DNA from: Chrysomallon squamiferum
Lineage: Eukaryota > Mollusca > Gastropoda > Neomphalida > Peltospiridae
NCBI GenBank assembly: GCA_012295275.1
Contig: CM022679.1
Coordinates: 16,940,342-17,004,341, forward strand
Length of the DNA: 64,000 nucleotides
Direction of reading: 5' to 3'
Shown: positions 30,621 through 42,490 of the stretch, one piece after another
How the letters are laid out: each line of letters starts with the position of its first letter
Numbering within the stretch: the first letter of the stretch is position 1
Translations under genes and position numbers: made by a program
The notes under the pieces: model-generated
The model's input: only the letters and a program-made list of their open reading frames with translations
Databases searched by the model: none
What the model was told of the DNA's origin: nothing

Positions 30621-31519
30621 AATGATTCGACGTTTCAAATATTTGATCATATTCTATAACAGCTGCACCAGTTCAGAAGTAATTTATGTATATGACACAT
30701 TGATGACTAAAACGTGTATAATCTGGGCAGTGATCACTGATAAATCATGAAAAACAGCCTAGACAAATCAGACTCGGTGAAAGCCATTCAGTGAGGAAGT
30801 AGAAAAGAGTGGGAAAATTAAAGGTGAAGTTTAACGATGTAAATTTTATAACTGCATTCATTAATTACACAGGAGTTAATCCGCTCTGGAACAACTGACA
30901 TCTTAGCGAAACAAAATCGAAAAACGGGTGGTTTTAATTGGTGATATTTAACTTCAAAGATGATGTGAATTTCACTGAACAATAAAATACAGTAACCACG
31001 ACCATAACACACAAATATTAACATATTAAAATAGATGTTTTGACCCCCATTAAACATTCTTCATCTGCTTGTGTTCACAAAGTAATTAATCATAACTGAT
31101 CTTAAATAATACTAATTCATTTTAACAACGAGGTTAAACTGCTCAAGAGGATCAAATCACCCCGTTACACCTGAAATATAACAAATATTTGTATATATTT
31201 ATCAATAATCCGCTAATGGAATTTTTTAAAGTATAGGTATAACCTTGAGTGCAAGGCCCAATAAGCAAACACATTGATATTTTTACAGCGAGTGTAATGC
31301 ATAGATAAACCAGTAAGATAAATATAATGATCACAAATAGCAGAACTGTCGCATTTTACCTAAACAGTAATAATTTGGTTATCGAAACCATAAGATAAAT
31401 ATAGACGATAAATGCAAGGTTTATATGTGACGAAAACATTCAATATAACATCTGACATTTATATTTATTGACATAGAGCAAATAAAGGACTGTACCAATA
31501 TTGTGTATTATAAAGTGAC

Positions 31520-31679
31520 ATGCCTCGACCGAGCACTATGACAGCAGTATTTGTAGAAATCGTGGCTGATAACTTTAGAAAACGTCCATTTGTTTACAAA
31601 CCACAGGATATATCGTACCATAACTTAGAAATTCTATCCACTGCATGGCCTGACATTACGAAGGAGATGGACTATGGTG
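31520..31679 (+). CDS. Orphan coding-like first exon (unknown family)
   Basis: An ATG opens a 53-codon frame reading MPRPSTMTAVFVEIVADN, then FRKRPFVYKPQDISYHN and WPDITKEMDYG, and ends in a donor G|GTTAGT. Codon use and mixed amino-acid composition stand out from the surrounding AT-rich DNA. I do not recognise the family. The leftover base joins in frame with the exon-like segment at 42719-42788 (G+CT gives Ala), suggesting one gene with an 11-kb intron. It does not continue in frame into the ORF at 34626. Confidence 0.35.
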
Positions 31680-32646
31680 GTTAGTATATCCATTTTATTG
31701 AATAGATTTCTGTGTTAAACCTCTTTCAATAGGAATATTGTCCGATATGTAACTGGCTCAATCTGTGATCTTGGCGTTGCCACATACTTGCACGTGCATC
31801 CCACTAATGAGAGAAAGACCCGTATTTCTCATAATATTTGTTTACTCTTATTTATATTTTAAATTTTTTTAAAGTAAAATTGTTATTTCCATTAAAATAA
31901 CAATTTAAATATTTCTATTTGAAAACAAAGTTGGTTTTATTATTATTATTACCATACAGCATTAAATGTAATATTAAGCAATTTTGCAACTGTTCATATA
32001 AAATCTGGTGGTCACCATCTGATACGAGGAGTTTATGAAGACCAAAACAAAATCACACAAGTTTTATACTTTGTTGACTATTGCAACATGCTTGGAATTT
32101 ATTTATTTATTTATTTATTTATTATTTTAACGACGCATTCAAATAAGTTTTTCATCCTCGATTTTATGGATCGTTAACCATAAATAATAAGAGCCCATTT
32201 TCTCTGTGAATATAATTAAATCAGTGTTAGAGATGGAAATAGTGTTTTATAAAATGGTTTCTGGACGGTTTGAAAGTGTTTTAATTACGTTTGATACAGC
32301 ACATTGTCTACATTGGTCGCTTTGTATTTATATAACATTTGATGAAAAGCAAAATGCATATTAAAAACTACATTCATTAGGCCCTACGGTTTAAGTAAGA
32401 AACAATAATGTTTTATGTGGACGATTTCCACCATAAACGTAAAATAACAAATATTCACAAGAAAACATCGTTTTGAGAAACCACTTACAACGGACATGAA
32501 ATTTATGAATACTGCTGCATGGTTTCTCAGAAAGGAAAATATTTTGATTATAACTGTGAAAACCGCGGAATCAAAGAGAAAAGAGAAGCCATTTGGTAGG
32601 ATAAATGTCAAAGCTGTATGTTTTATTTTTATTATTATTATTATTA

Positions 32647-32690
<44 letters not shown>

Positions 32691-34523
32691 TTGTCACACA
32701 AAACTCGGTATATCTTGGCCGCTAATTTACGTAACTTTAAAATTTAGAAAGTATCTTTAAAATTTCATCCTGTAAAAGGGTATTACGGAGGGTCAAACAG
32801 AATATAATTATTTGCATATCTCGGCATTAAACTTAAAGGCAGCTTATATACTTAAAATCAGTACTTGAATAAAGCATCTATAATTAGTAAACGCAAAAGA
32901 AATTAAGCTACTGAAACAAGTTTAATAGATAACCGGGTTTCACGTTAAAACAAAGACAAGGTTATCTAACTTCACACAGAAAATGTTTTTTTGTTGTTTT
33001 TTGTTTTGTTTTTGCATTCAACGATAAAACTAATATGTATTAGCTTCAAGTTACAGCTATTCAGTAAAGATGAATTATAGGTTATTTGCAAATAAATACA
33101 GTTTCGTCCTTCGTCTCTTTTAAAAAAAAAAAAAAAAATCAATATTCTAGATCATTACGTATTTGTCCATATGATGAAAATAATGAGTGTGAACTTCGTA
33201 TTATAGAGATACACAGCAATTTATATTGTCAAAGGTCATTTTGTACAGATATTTTTCTTTAATTTCATTTTAGTGACAGCAATTACATATACGATAAATT
33301 ATTTAAAAAAATATATGAATGCAATCTAGCCTGCGTCACCAATTAGGTTCACGATGCTCCGAACATACGCCATAGAACAAAGTCATTTATTGATAAATAA
33401 CAGTATTACAGTTACTGGCCTTTAATAGATTCACTTTTACGTAGCAGAGAAAACATTATTTTAACCTATGCAAAAGTATTTTAGGAAAACTGTCGTCCAT
33501 ACATTTGTTCACGGTATATTAACTGCTCAAGTGGTTCACACCAAAAACGTGCCAATTTCGAAGCAGCAGACGACAGTTACATACCAACAGTCAATAGTCT
33601 GCCAACTTACAAACAAACAGTGCTTATTTCATTAATTGCTTCAATTCATCTCAATCCACAAACGCAATAGCTTAAATATCAGAAACGAATTTTTAGACTT
33701 TTCGGCAGCACGTTCGAACTGTATAATGAACGTGCATTATGTGTCACACGCTGAAAATACTGCCATTCCGAGACGTCACCGGTTTTTTCACGAAAAAGGT
33801 GGAGTGTGCTTATATTTTTACCTTTCCGTTTGTGATTTTATGTTAAAGTTTATATGCATATATATATATATTATTACTATTACTGTTATTGTTTTATTTA
33901 TTTATTTTACACGTACTGAATGAATTTAATGTATTTTCAATCAATAATCACGTACATAATGTTTTTGGTTGAAACAAACAAAAATAATACTGAAGAACTA
34001 TTACAAAAAAAATGTTTGATACATATCAAATTATAAATTTTTAAGTTTCATTTTCATCTAGATACTTTTTCTCCTGTTGATGGATGAATTTTTGGATGTT
34101 TGCTTTTAATATTAAAGCTTTTGTGATAAGAATGACACGAGTAACCTTTTTAACACATTATGGTCTGTTTTTAACATTAGCAGCAAGTTTATCATTTTTA
34201 AGCACCTTCTCATATAAGCAATTCATAACAGTTGTCACTAGCTGGGTTAGGCCATTGAGATGACCATAACAACATCTTGAAGTTAAGTGTTGAAACTAAC
34301 AGAATAGCTTGAAGCGTTCTGTGAGTATTTATTGAAATATTTACAAGCTTGGCACTTGGATTAGATCTCTCAGAAAAGTATCTCATATGCTTTAGCTTCA
34401 TTTCTAACGTTTTATTTTATGTTATTTTATTTTTTTATTTATTTTTTTATCTGTTTTCTCCTGACGTGAGATACTATATTACGTATGTGTTAATTAATTT
34501 TTTTTGTCTTTTGTTTTTTAATT

Positions 34524-34556
<33 letters not shown>

Positions 34557-34591
34557 GATGACTGTTAAAATTAAAAATGGATTGTTTTCAG
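31680..34591. other. AT-rich region before the two-TM gene
   Basis: It contains an ATT run (about 32625-32690), a poly-A run (33122-33137) and a poly-T run of about 28 bases (34529-34556). ORFs here are repeat-derived or short. An acceptor-like TTTTCAG ends at 34591. Confidence 0.5.
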
Positions 34592-34625
34592 TGGTCATGT
34601 CTGTGAGGGCTGACCAGGGCTCAGG

Positions 34626-35435
34626 ATGCAAAAGAATCCAAAATGTAATTTGTCTAAGAGGATCCAGGATTTTGAACTGTGGAGAGATGAAAGAGGGGTA
34701 ATAAAAAACATTGAATATGCACAACTCAGATCAAGTCGTAGGAGCATGTTCAAGAAAATGAACAGCGACAGAAAACTTAAATGCTGGAGACGTCTTTATA
34801 TGCCATCTTTGTTAGGAATACTGACAGGTTCGATTGTGCTCTTGTGTTGTTCTGTTTATTCCATGGGACATACTACATTCTTCTGGACGTATAAGCACAC
34901 ATTTTACATAATCGGATCAGTTACACTTGTTACTGGTGTGATTTTACTTCTAATTGCTAGTGGCCTGACATACAACAGAGAACAAGAACTGAGGATTAAA
35001 CTTGGATTGCCCGGCATGTTTTCTCAGGTCTGGAAAAACCCTTCTCCTGACTTTGCACAACATTCTACTTCTAATATAAGTAACGAAAAAGCTAAATATC
35101 TTAACAGAGAAACATCGTTAGATTCAGTTGAAATTTCAACCTTTTTAGAATCTAGTACTTCGTCACCAGTCACAGATACAACATGGCTGGAAATGTCAGC
35201 AAGTTCTGCGGTACCGTTTCTGGAAAAAAGTGTTAATCAGAAAACTCCATTTTCTCCTACAATAAAAAACACTCACCATTTACATTCCAAGGACTGTAAC
35301 AGATCAGAAAAGTCACACAAACACTCAGCAGTGATCAGTGAACATGTACAAATCATCTCAGACTCTGTCGCGTGTGTGAAAACAAGTCCAAAACTGCTGA
35401 ACATAAATAAACCCGTTATCAGTATTGTTAGCTGA
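34626..35435 (+). CDS. Two-transmembrane protein of unknown family, single coding exon
   Basis: The ORF encodes 269 residues. The first about 57 residues are basic and polar; two hydrophobic spans follow at about 59-80 (PSLLGILTGSIVLLCCSVYS) and 92-114 (FYIIGSVTLVTGVILLLIAS), separated by a short loop. The membrane hairpin is followed by a long Ser/Thr-rich tail of about 150 residues. Both termini would be on the same, probably cytosolic, side. An acceptor-like TTTTCAG ends at 34591 and an in-frame TGA lies at 34614, so the ATG at 34626 is the first usable start and any 5' exon is non-coding. I do not recognise the family; small two-span modulators such as PIRT-like or TMEM proteins have comparable layout but no shared motif was evident. 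Length, base composition and conserved-looking Trp/Cys/Gly make a real gene likely. Confidence 0.6.
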   Translation: MQKNPKCNLSKRIQDFELWRDERGVIKNIEYAQLRSSRRSMFKKMNSDRKLKCWRRLYMPSLLGILTGSIVLLCCSVYSMGHTTFFWTYKHTFYIIGSVTLVTGVILLLIASGLTYNREQELRIKLGLPGMFSQVWKNPSPDFAQHSTSNISNEKAKYLNRETSLDSVEISTFLESSTSSPVTDTTWLEMSASSAVPFLEKSVNQKTPFSPTIKNTHHLHSKDCNRSEKSHKHSAVISEHVQIISDSVACVKTSPKLLNINKPVISIVS

Positions 35436-35937
35436 ACACAATTTGGCTAGCTAAATAACCATACCAAATATATAAGCATTTATTTTATCAGTGACAACAA
35501 CATCACACATCAATACGTTTGTCCTTCAGGATAATTAGTAATTATATTTTTTACTTTATTTTAATTGCTTATATTTGTAATTCGCCTTTTTAATCCTTAA
35601 CAGATTTTAAAAATTAACCGTGATGATTGTAAATGTTAAGGAAACATTAAAAACACAGTACTTGACTGTTCTAAAATACCTTAGTAGCTATATCAAAACT
35701 AATTTCAGTATATTGTAATTCTCAGCTTTGGTACTGTTTTTGAACAAATAAACATTAATTTTTCGCCTGTGTTAAACCTGTAGCAAAAAATAAATAAAAT
35801 AAATAATACCCCCACCCCAAAAAAAAAACCCAACAACAAACAAACAAAAAACAACAACAAACAAACAAAAAACAACAACAAAAACAACAACAACAAATGA
35901 ACAACACTAACATTTAATAACTGTTCCAAGATACATA

Positions 35938-35980
<43 letters not shown>

Positions 35981-36059
35981 TAGAAAAATAAAATAAAATA
36001 AATAAAAAGGGAAATTATTCTCCCATTTCTTATTTAAATAAAATACCATTAGTTAACAG
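35436..36059. other. Downstream flank of two-TM gene with CAA-rich and poly-A tracts
   Basis: After the stop codon there is an AT-rich 3' region, a CAAA/CAA-rich tract (about 35819-35900) and a poly-A run of about 37 bases (35940-35976). The long A run may mark a retroposed copy or simple slippage. The ORF on the opposite strand (35705-36049) is Phe/Leu-rich and only reflects these tracts. Confidence 0.5.
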
Positions 36060-36495
36060 TTCTGTCGATAATGTGTCCAAAAGCCCTTTAACAGTAAATT
36101 ATTGTATAACTGCTTTCCTCAAAATTAAATATTTTGTCTTATTGGTGGAAATGGTAGTTACAATTTTGAAATAATAATAATAATAAAACAAGTAAAAAAA
36201 CCAACAAAAAATCCCCAACAAACCAAACAAGAGCTCCAAAACCTTAAGCTCACTTGACTTAATACATTTCAATAAAGCAATATATGTATTCACAAAGTTC
36301 ATTTAAAAATTCCCCGACTATTCTAATACCCTTTTAAGTGGATATTACCAGAAATAGTTTAAATAAAAACAATGTTAAAAATAAAAATTCTTAAAATATA
36401 CCAAATATAATTACTGTAGAAACTTTTGTTAACGTGATCAAAAGGATCATTAGTTTATCATTTTCAACTTTGTTTCAGTTTTTATTCCAACAGGC

Positions 36496-36532
<37 letters not shown>

Positions 36533-36660
36533 GGTACAGTATTTTGTGGAATGACTACTTACACTGGAAAAATTCGTTTTTGAAAAATCTGTTAAAGTAT
36601 ATGATTTTTTGAAATACAACACTTATCAGTGAAAACCTTTTCAGCAGCCATTAATCTAAA

Positions 36661-36730
<70 letters not shown>

Positions 36731-37310
36731 GTAATAATAATAAAATAGAAAAACCAAAAAGTATTAATGTATAAATTTAAATGGGATCAATATTATAATT
36801 TTTGTGTGTGTGTGTTCTTTTTGTTGTAATTCCGAAAATCCATTCCTGAATTTTTCCACACTGCTGTGGTTCTCTGAAAAAAAATATAATAATAATAATA
36901 ATAAAAAAGGATTTTCGTCAGTTAGATTTTGGTAATGTATGCCTTTAAATAACCCAAGTGAATGTTTTCCTTATCACCAAATACTATTTTTATGTGGCAA
37001 TACAATACGCAAGCATCATAATAAAGAAACTTCAAGTATGTAAGTGTAAAACATTTCTTATAATTAAGTAATAATAAAAATGTCAACCTTCATTCATTCT
37101 TTTCTTTTACTGTTTTACCTCCTTGTTAGCAAAGACTGCTAAATAATGATAAACTTATATAAATGAAATTAATGGTTATGTGATAATAGGGAAAAAAGTT
37201 TTATGTCAAACGAATTGCTATGAGATAAAAGTAAATTTTTATATATATGAAATTAGTCACTGTCAGATAATGGTAAACATTTACACGTGAAACCTTTAGT
37301 TAAAAAGTGA
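36060..37310. repeat. Diverged duplicate of the CENP-U 3' region (copy of about 50.87-52.83 kb)
   Basis: Many blocks occur in the same order and orientation in both places: CCCTTTAACAGTAAAT (36085 / 50874), GTATTCACAAAGTTCAT (about 36285 / 51439), CAGTTTTTATTCC versus CAATTTTTATTGC, CTAATCTAAAAAT-type blocks (about 36651 / 51896), ATATAAATTTAAATG-type blocks, and then the CENP-U exon 9 region. Similarity resumes past the exon at about 37140-37300 against 52690-52830. The copy lacks the counterpart of the last CENP-U exon and of the transposon segment at 52242-52557. ATT/AAT microsatellites have grown inside it (about 36498-36528 and 36660-36742). Confidence 0.7.
36815..36874 (-). pseudogene. 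CENPU (pseudo-exon): Pseudo-exon: diverged copy of CENP-U exon 9
   Basis: On the minus strand an acceptor-like CAG is followed by a segment whose translation (HSSVEKFRNGFSELQQKE) aligns with CENP-U exon 9 (QSSVKRLRNGLCELQQRK). About two thirds of residues match, but there is an extra base just after the acceptor and no clear donor; the frame runs into an AC repeat. It sits in a wider duplication of the CENP-U 3' end. No other CENP-U exon was found next to it, so it is a non-functional fragment. Confidence 0.65.
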
Positions 37311-37339
37311 AAACTTTAACAGTTATGAAAAAAGGTGTA

Positions 37340-38360
37340 TGAAAAGTAAAATACCTGCAATTCTCTTCATTTCATCCCAGCGTAATTTCCGATCAGCCAC
37401 CATTCCTGCTCAGTCAGTGACAGAACAGAAAGATTTGTGCTGTTAGATATAAAAATAATTGTATCAGAAACAGAATTCCATACAATTTTGGTATCATTGT
37501 TAGAAATTTAAAAGAAATTCTGGATACTAGAATAAATTAAAATACTTGTGTCAGATTGTCGTCTGTTTGTCCCGACACTGTCAGTATTAAAAAAAGTAAA
37601 ATATAAATAAAACCTTTGTAATTATCTGTCACCTCTACAGGAACAATGATTTCATTCCAGAATATTTTCACATCATTCACTGCTCCTGTCCAGAAAATAA
37701 CAGAACAGAAAAATGTCTGCAGTTTCATGACAAAAATAAATGTAGAAACAATGTGCAAGACAGTATTGATTCTTTGAAATAAAAATTCTGAATTATCGAA
37801 GAAATTACATTGTTTGCCGACATAGTGACCTGAACAAATGATATCTGTTAGTTTGTCACTATATTTGTTCCTAAGTTAACATTAAAACGGGTGAAAAGTA
37901 AAATCTCTATCTCTCAACTCCACTTTTTCATCATTCAGTGCTCCTGTGCAGAAAGATTTTTGCTGTTACATGATAAAAATAGGTGTAGCACAAACCGTAC
38001 ACAACACAGTCAGTCTGTTACTTTGTCTGTGCCGACATCGTTTAGTATTAAAACAAGTGAAAAGTCAAAATAGATGTAACGCAAATACTATAGACACAAT
38101 TTTAATGTTATTGTTGAGAAATAAAAGTTCTAAATTCTAGAAGAAATTAAATTATTTGCACATATATGTCAATATGTTTCTATGTCTGTCCCGAGACCAT
38201 AAATCAGTATTGAAACAAGTGAAAAGTAAAACGTTTGAAATCATGAATAAACTGTCCTGGAACAGTTTTCTTATCAATCGCTGTTCCTGACCTGACAGTA
38301 ACAGAACGGAAAGATTTGTGCTGTTAGACGATAAAAGCAGATGTAACAGAAACAATATGC
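37340..38360. repeat. Degenerate long-period tandem repeat (about 240-360 bp units)
   Basis: An anchor of the form CAGAACAGAAAGATTTGTGC followed by TGTTAGATGATAAAAATAG recurs near 37425, 37703, 37945 and 38304, each time followed by a shared motif (GTAGCAGAAACA-like, AGTATTGAAACAAGTGAAAAG, TGTCTGTCCCGACA). Units differ in length and sequence, so this is an old tandem amplification of a non-coding segment. Short ORFs across it are not conserved between units. Confidence 0.7.
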
Positions 38361-38799
38361 AATATTAGTATTATTGGTAGTATCACAGGAGTTTGGTGGA
38401 AGCAGTGGTGCTCTGGTCCTGTAATATGCCGACAGAGACTCTTAGACTTATTAGTGTGATCTATTTTGAAAACCTGATTCTGTGTCAGGCTAAAATTCTG
38501 AAGGGTTTTTGCTGTAGCAAGCGTAGCCCAGACAGACACTGACAAGGTAAGATTTCACATATTCTGTAACAGTCGCAATGGCCTGTATGTCTTGCATGTG
38601 TTTGCTGTTCTTACATGTGTCTTGTAAATATTAGTTTACTGCAAGTGAATGTTGTATATTTTTGTTGTTTCTGTATGGGTGTCATGTATATGTTTGTTTT
38701 TGCATGTTTGTCTTTATATGACTAGTTTTTAAATGATTTCTGCGCTCTGTAATTTCTGGATTTTCGAATTATTATACCGAGAAATGAAAAAAGAACTTT

Positions 38800-38859
<60 letters not shown>

Positions 38860-39870
38860 AATAAATAAATTATAAATACTAAATCAATAATTCGAAAAAA
38901 GTTACAGGAATGAATAAAACTGTAATACAGTTTAATAAATTGTATTGTTAAAATTTAAATTATTTGTCGTTGGGGACTGATCTTTCTTTTGACCGTGTTT
39001 AAATCCTTTTAATTTTCAACACAGAGTTAAACATATTACATGTTTAAAAGAATATATCCAACAGTTTTTGTACTCTTTTTGAAGTAATAGTATTTTTAAA
39101 ATCAAACAAATTATCATTAGTTCACATTCAGCCGTTTAGAATTTTTATTAACTGACAACTGAAGTTTGAAGCCACAGTTAACATTTTTGTCTTCTATTTA
39201 TAAATAAGCAGATAGTGCAATTCAAACCATCTGTGTTTACATTTTACTTTCACTAGAAACGGTTTATAATTCACAGTTACAAATGATCATAATCATCATT
39301 TTTAATACTATTATTATTATTATTTTTATCTTAGTTATTATTTTTGTTGTTTTTGTTTGTTTCTTCTATTTCGTTTCCTTGTCGCTGCAACCCACCATCT
39401 CTTTGCATCACTGGTAATGAATGTGACCTTAGCGGTAAAAAAAAATAAAGAAAAAGAAAAACAGAACAAAAACCTAGAAAATTAATGATTCTTATATCCA
39501 GATATAGACCGAACAAGCATTGGAATATGCAATAACAATCGAAATTATGTATATTAAAATATATAAACAAATGTTGATTCTAATACGTTGCCGAAACGCA
39601 TTTAAAATTCAGACAAGTAAAATCTGAAGAAAAAAATAAGGATTTACTATCGAAGGGGAATAACTCCACCCACCTAACGAATGTAATATTTAATGCCACC
39701 CTAGCACGAAAAATAGATCTGCTATTGGGAGTAAAATAATATGAAATATCAATAGTTTATAAAATGCTGCATAAAGAGTTGGTAAAATATAAATATCACA
39801 TTTGACTGAAATTTATAATTTGTTATTAAAAGGAAGTTTTCTTTCAAAAAATTAATAAAAGATTTGGGTG
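38361..39870. other. AT-rich non-coding stretch with AAT microsatellite
   Basis: It contains an (AAT)n run passing into AAAT (about 38802-38870) and AT-rich sequence. The segment 38385-38546 is less AT-rich and ends in a donor-like AAG|GTAAGA, but no frame of interest crosses it. Confidence 0.45.
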
Positions 39871-40242
39871 CTATCTAAATAGTTTCACCACATTATCTAT
39901 CAAATATGACCTTACTTGTCTCATTAAAATGTAGTGAACTGTCAAAGTAGACGGAAAATGCTCACACTGAGGTGGAGGATCATGACCGATACAGGCACGA
40001 CACAAGATGTATTCCTCCTTCCTGCACTGCCTGTAAGAAAACTGCCAATCTACCAGTGCTGGCTTAATAGAATGAGGCGTGTTTGTGGAAACGATATACT
40101 GGCCGATATGATGCTTAAAATCAGTATCGGGTACACCAACCGTAGTAAATCCAAAGCAAACTCGGCAGCAGAATCTACCTTTCATCACCCTAATGTAAAC
40201 ATGTCTGGGTACCCAACAAAAAATAATGTCGTTACTGGCCAT
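39871..40242 (-). mobile_element. Decayed 3' fragment of a non-LTR retrotransposon (LINE) ORF
   Basis: The 123-residue frame contains GVPDTDFKHHIGQYIVST, SIKPALVDWQFSYRQCRKEE, LCRACIGHDPPPQCEHF and TVHYILMRQ. This arrangement (a charged helix, an R-x-x-x-E-x-x-LCR block, then C-x2-H/C and a TVxHIL motif) is the C-terminal end of jockey/CR1-like LINE polyproteins that are common in invertebrates. In the pattern I remember, about ten residues normally lie between the IGH and PPPQC blocks; they are missing here, and the zinc-type cysteines are partly lost. It is a dead fragment with no reverse transcriptase upstream. The overlapping plus-strand ORF is its shadow. Confidence 0.6.
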
Positions 40243-40359
40243 GTTTTAAAAAGATACTCTTTCGTGTCGCCATCTCATTTAAAGGATAATCCTGCTTCTA
40301 TGTTGTAAAGCTTGGAGAGATAAAAGTGAGTTAAAATAATGTATTTGGATGAGTATATA

Positions 40360-40402
<43 letters not shown>
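40360..40402. repeat. (GT)n microsatellite
   Basis: A run of about 20 GT dinucleotides. Confidence 0.95.
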
Positions 40403-40404
<2 letters not shown>

Positions 40405-41605
40405 GCTTGAACATTTTAAAATTGGAAAACTCCACTCGACAAAAAACAACAAACAAAAACAGCAACAAAAACAACAACAATGCACTATATATTAACAGAG
40501 TTGAAACATAAGCACAAAATCAGCAGAACAATATAAGGTTTAGTCCAAAAAATTAAAAATTAAGTGCAGTTACAAATATTTCAGGTGGACCTTTATCCTG
40601 GATCCACGTGTGTGAGTGCGTGCGCGTGTGTTACATTGAAATTTATATTAATTTATTACTATATTCAATAAAATGATTTATAAGGCTTTGATAAAAATTC
40701 AGAATAGTGGTGCTTTATTATTATTTAAATTTGTTCCGGAAACTGAGATAAACGTCAACCTGACGAACTATGTCGAATATCATACATATAATAAATGGCT
40801 GGAAATTAGCTTTCCAAATAAACTCACCACATTTAAAAGGAAAATAATAATTTATTTATTTACTTTTCCTTTATTTGTACTTGAAAAAAAATTAAGATGA
40901 AGCGGCCATCTAAACCAATGAAAGGTACAATCGAAATGGCTTGCACCGTGTCAGTCACATCGCTTGATCAAAGACAAGGGCAGGATTTTCAAATCTCTGC
41001 CTTCAGCATTCCAAAAACCATTTTTATTATTTGTTGATAAATTTATGATATAATCGTATTTCATTAATTTAATTAAATTATTTATTTTATTAATTCCATA
41101 TTTTTTTTAATTTGGAGTGCTAATATTTTATTTATTTCCAGTTTTGAATGAATTAATTTGATCATGTTCTAACAAAAACAGTCTGTACATAACGTCGTAG
41201 CAGAATAGTGAATGTTTATTGTCAGGCTGTATTTTTACAAAAAATAATTCTTTTGTTATTTTAAAAACAACGACAGAAGAGCTATGTTCCTTAACGCTGG
41301 ACGCTATAATTTTAACTTCCAATTCGTTTCTGATCATTGCTATGAATTTCTTTGATATAAATATTGTGGAAGACTTTACAAGCGAATTTTACTTGCATTT
41401 GAAACCATAGGCGTAATAATTAGTTATTTTTATCTAAATAAGAAATTTGGAAAACAAATTTTTCCTTCCTGTGTGAAATCTAGATATTTTGTTATCAGAA
41501 ATAATATATTTACATATTTTCTAAATGAAAAAGGCAGTTATGGAATATTAAAAATTACATTTTTCATCAATTGCCATGATTTTTTTATAATGCTTATTGG
41601 TTTTG

Positions 41606-41610
<5 letters not shown>

Positions 41611-41653
<43 letters not shown>
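41611..41653. repeat. (AT)n microsatellite
   Basis: A run of about 20 AT dinucleotides; the opposite-strand Tyr/Ile frame across it is an artefact. Confidence 0.95.
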
Positions 41654-41665
<12 letters not shown>

Positions 41666-41934
41666 AAATAAAATAAAACAAAACAAAACAAATAAAATAT
41701 TGAAAGTAAACGAAAGAAACCACACACACACACACTTTAATGTCAGCTATCTTCCTCACTTTTATTCTAATTACTTACATTTTTATTTCAAAAGAAAGTA
41801 AATATAAGGGGAAAAAAAATGCACGGAAAGATAAAACAGTTTGAATCATATTACATAATTTCCGTCACTAACATTTTTATTGTTATTTCGTTTTAAAATT
41901 TTCTTTCTTTAAAAAAAATAAAATAAATAGAAGT

Positions 41935-41935
<1 letters not shown>

Positions 41936-41973
<38 letters not shown>
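41936..41973. repeat. (GATA)n microsatellite
   Basis: A GATA/TAGA tetranucleotide run of about nine units. Confidence 0.95.
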
Positions 41974-42284
41974 ATAAATAACCTTTTCTTTCAATTTTAT
42001 TTTATTTTTTCATTTATTGTATGGAAATCATTACTAACGAATGAACTAGATGATGTTGGAAAGGAACCATTTTGCAAATTCAACTCAAGACAGGAATAAT
42101 GATGATTAATTTATTTATGAACTCTGTTTAATCAACTTTGGTGTATGTACTTCTGTATGCTTATTTTATGTAACTGTGCGTGTGCTTATGAATGTTTTGT
42201 TTACTACTTTTGCTTGTGTTATTTCTGATTACTGTTTTATTTCGATTGCTCATTGAAACAGATCTGCACAACAGCAACAGTAGC

Positions 42285-42490
42285 AACATAAAAAACCAAC
42301 AAAAAACCAAACAAAGCAACAACGATATAAAAACCAACAAACAAAAAAACACAACAAAAACAACAAACAAAAAAACAAAACACAAACAAACAAACAAAAA
42401 CAAAACACTAACAAACAAACAAACAAAAAACAAAACACAAACAAACAAAAAAAACAAAACAACAACAAACACACAAACAAAACAAACACA
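42285..42490. repeat. CAA/CAAA-rich low-complexity tract
   Basis: About 200 bases made almost only of A and C on the plus strand, in CAAA, CAACAA and AAAACA units. It produces Asn/Lys/Thr-rich frames on one strand and Cys/Phe/Leu/Val-rich frames on the other, none of them likely to be genes. Confidence 0.9.

Larger units (their letters stand above)
28591..31519. other. Gene-poor AT-rich stretch around the minisatellite
   Basis: Apart from the MITE fragment and the 35-bp minisatellite I see only AT-rich sequence with short ATT, TTTA and poly-T runs. Local sequence becomes less AT-rich from about 30620 towards the coding-like exon at 31520. Confidence 0.5.

Noticed and set aside
35705-36049. 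Phe-rich minus-strand 114-residue ORF resembling membrane segments
   Set aside because: Caused by the poly-A and CAA tracts read in reverse.
39934-40308. 124-residue plus-strand ORF
   Set aside because: Overlaps the LINE fragment on the other strand and has no recognisable motif; a shadow frame.
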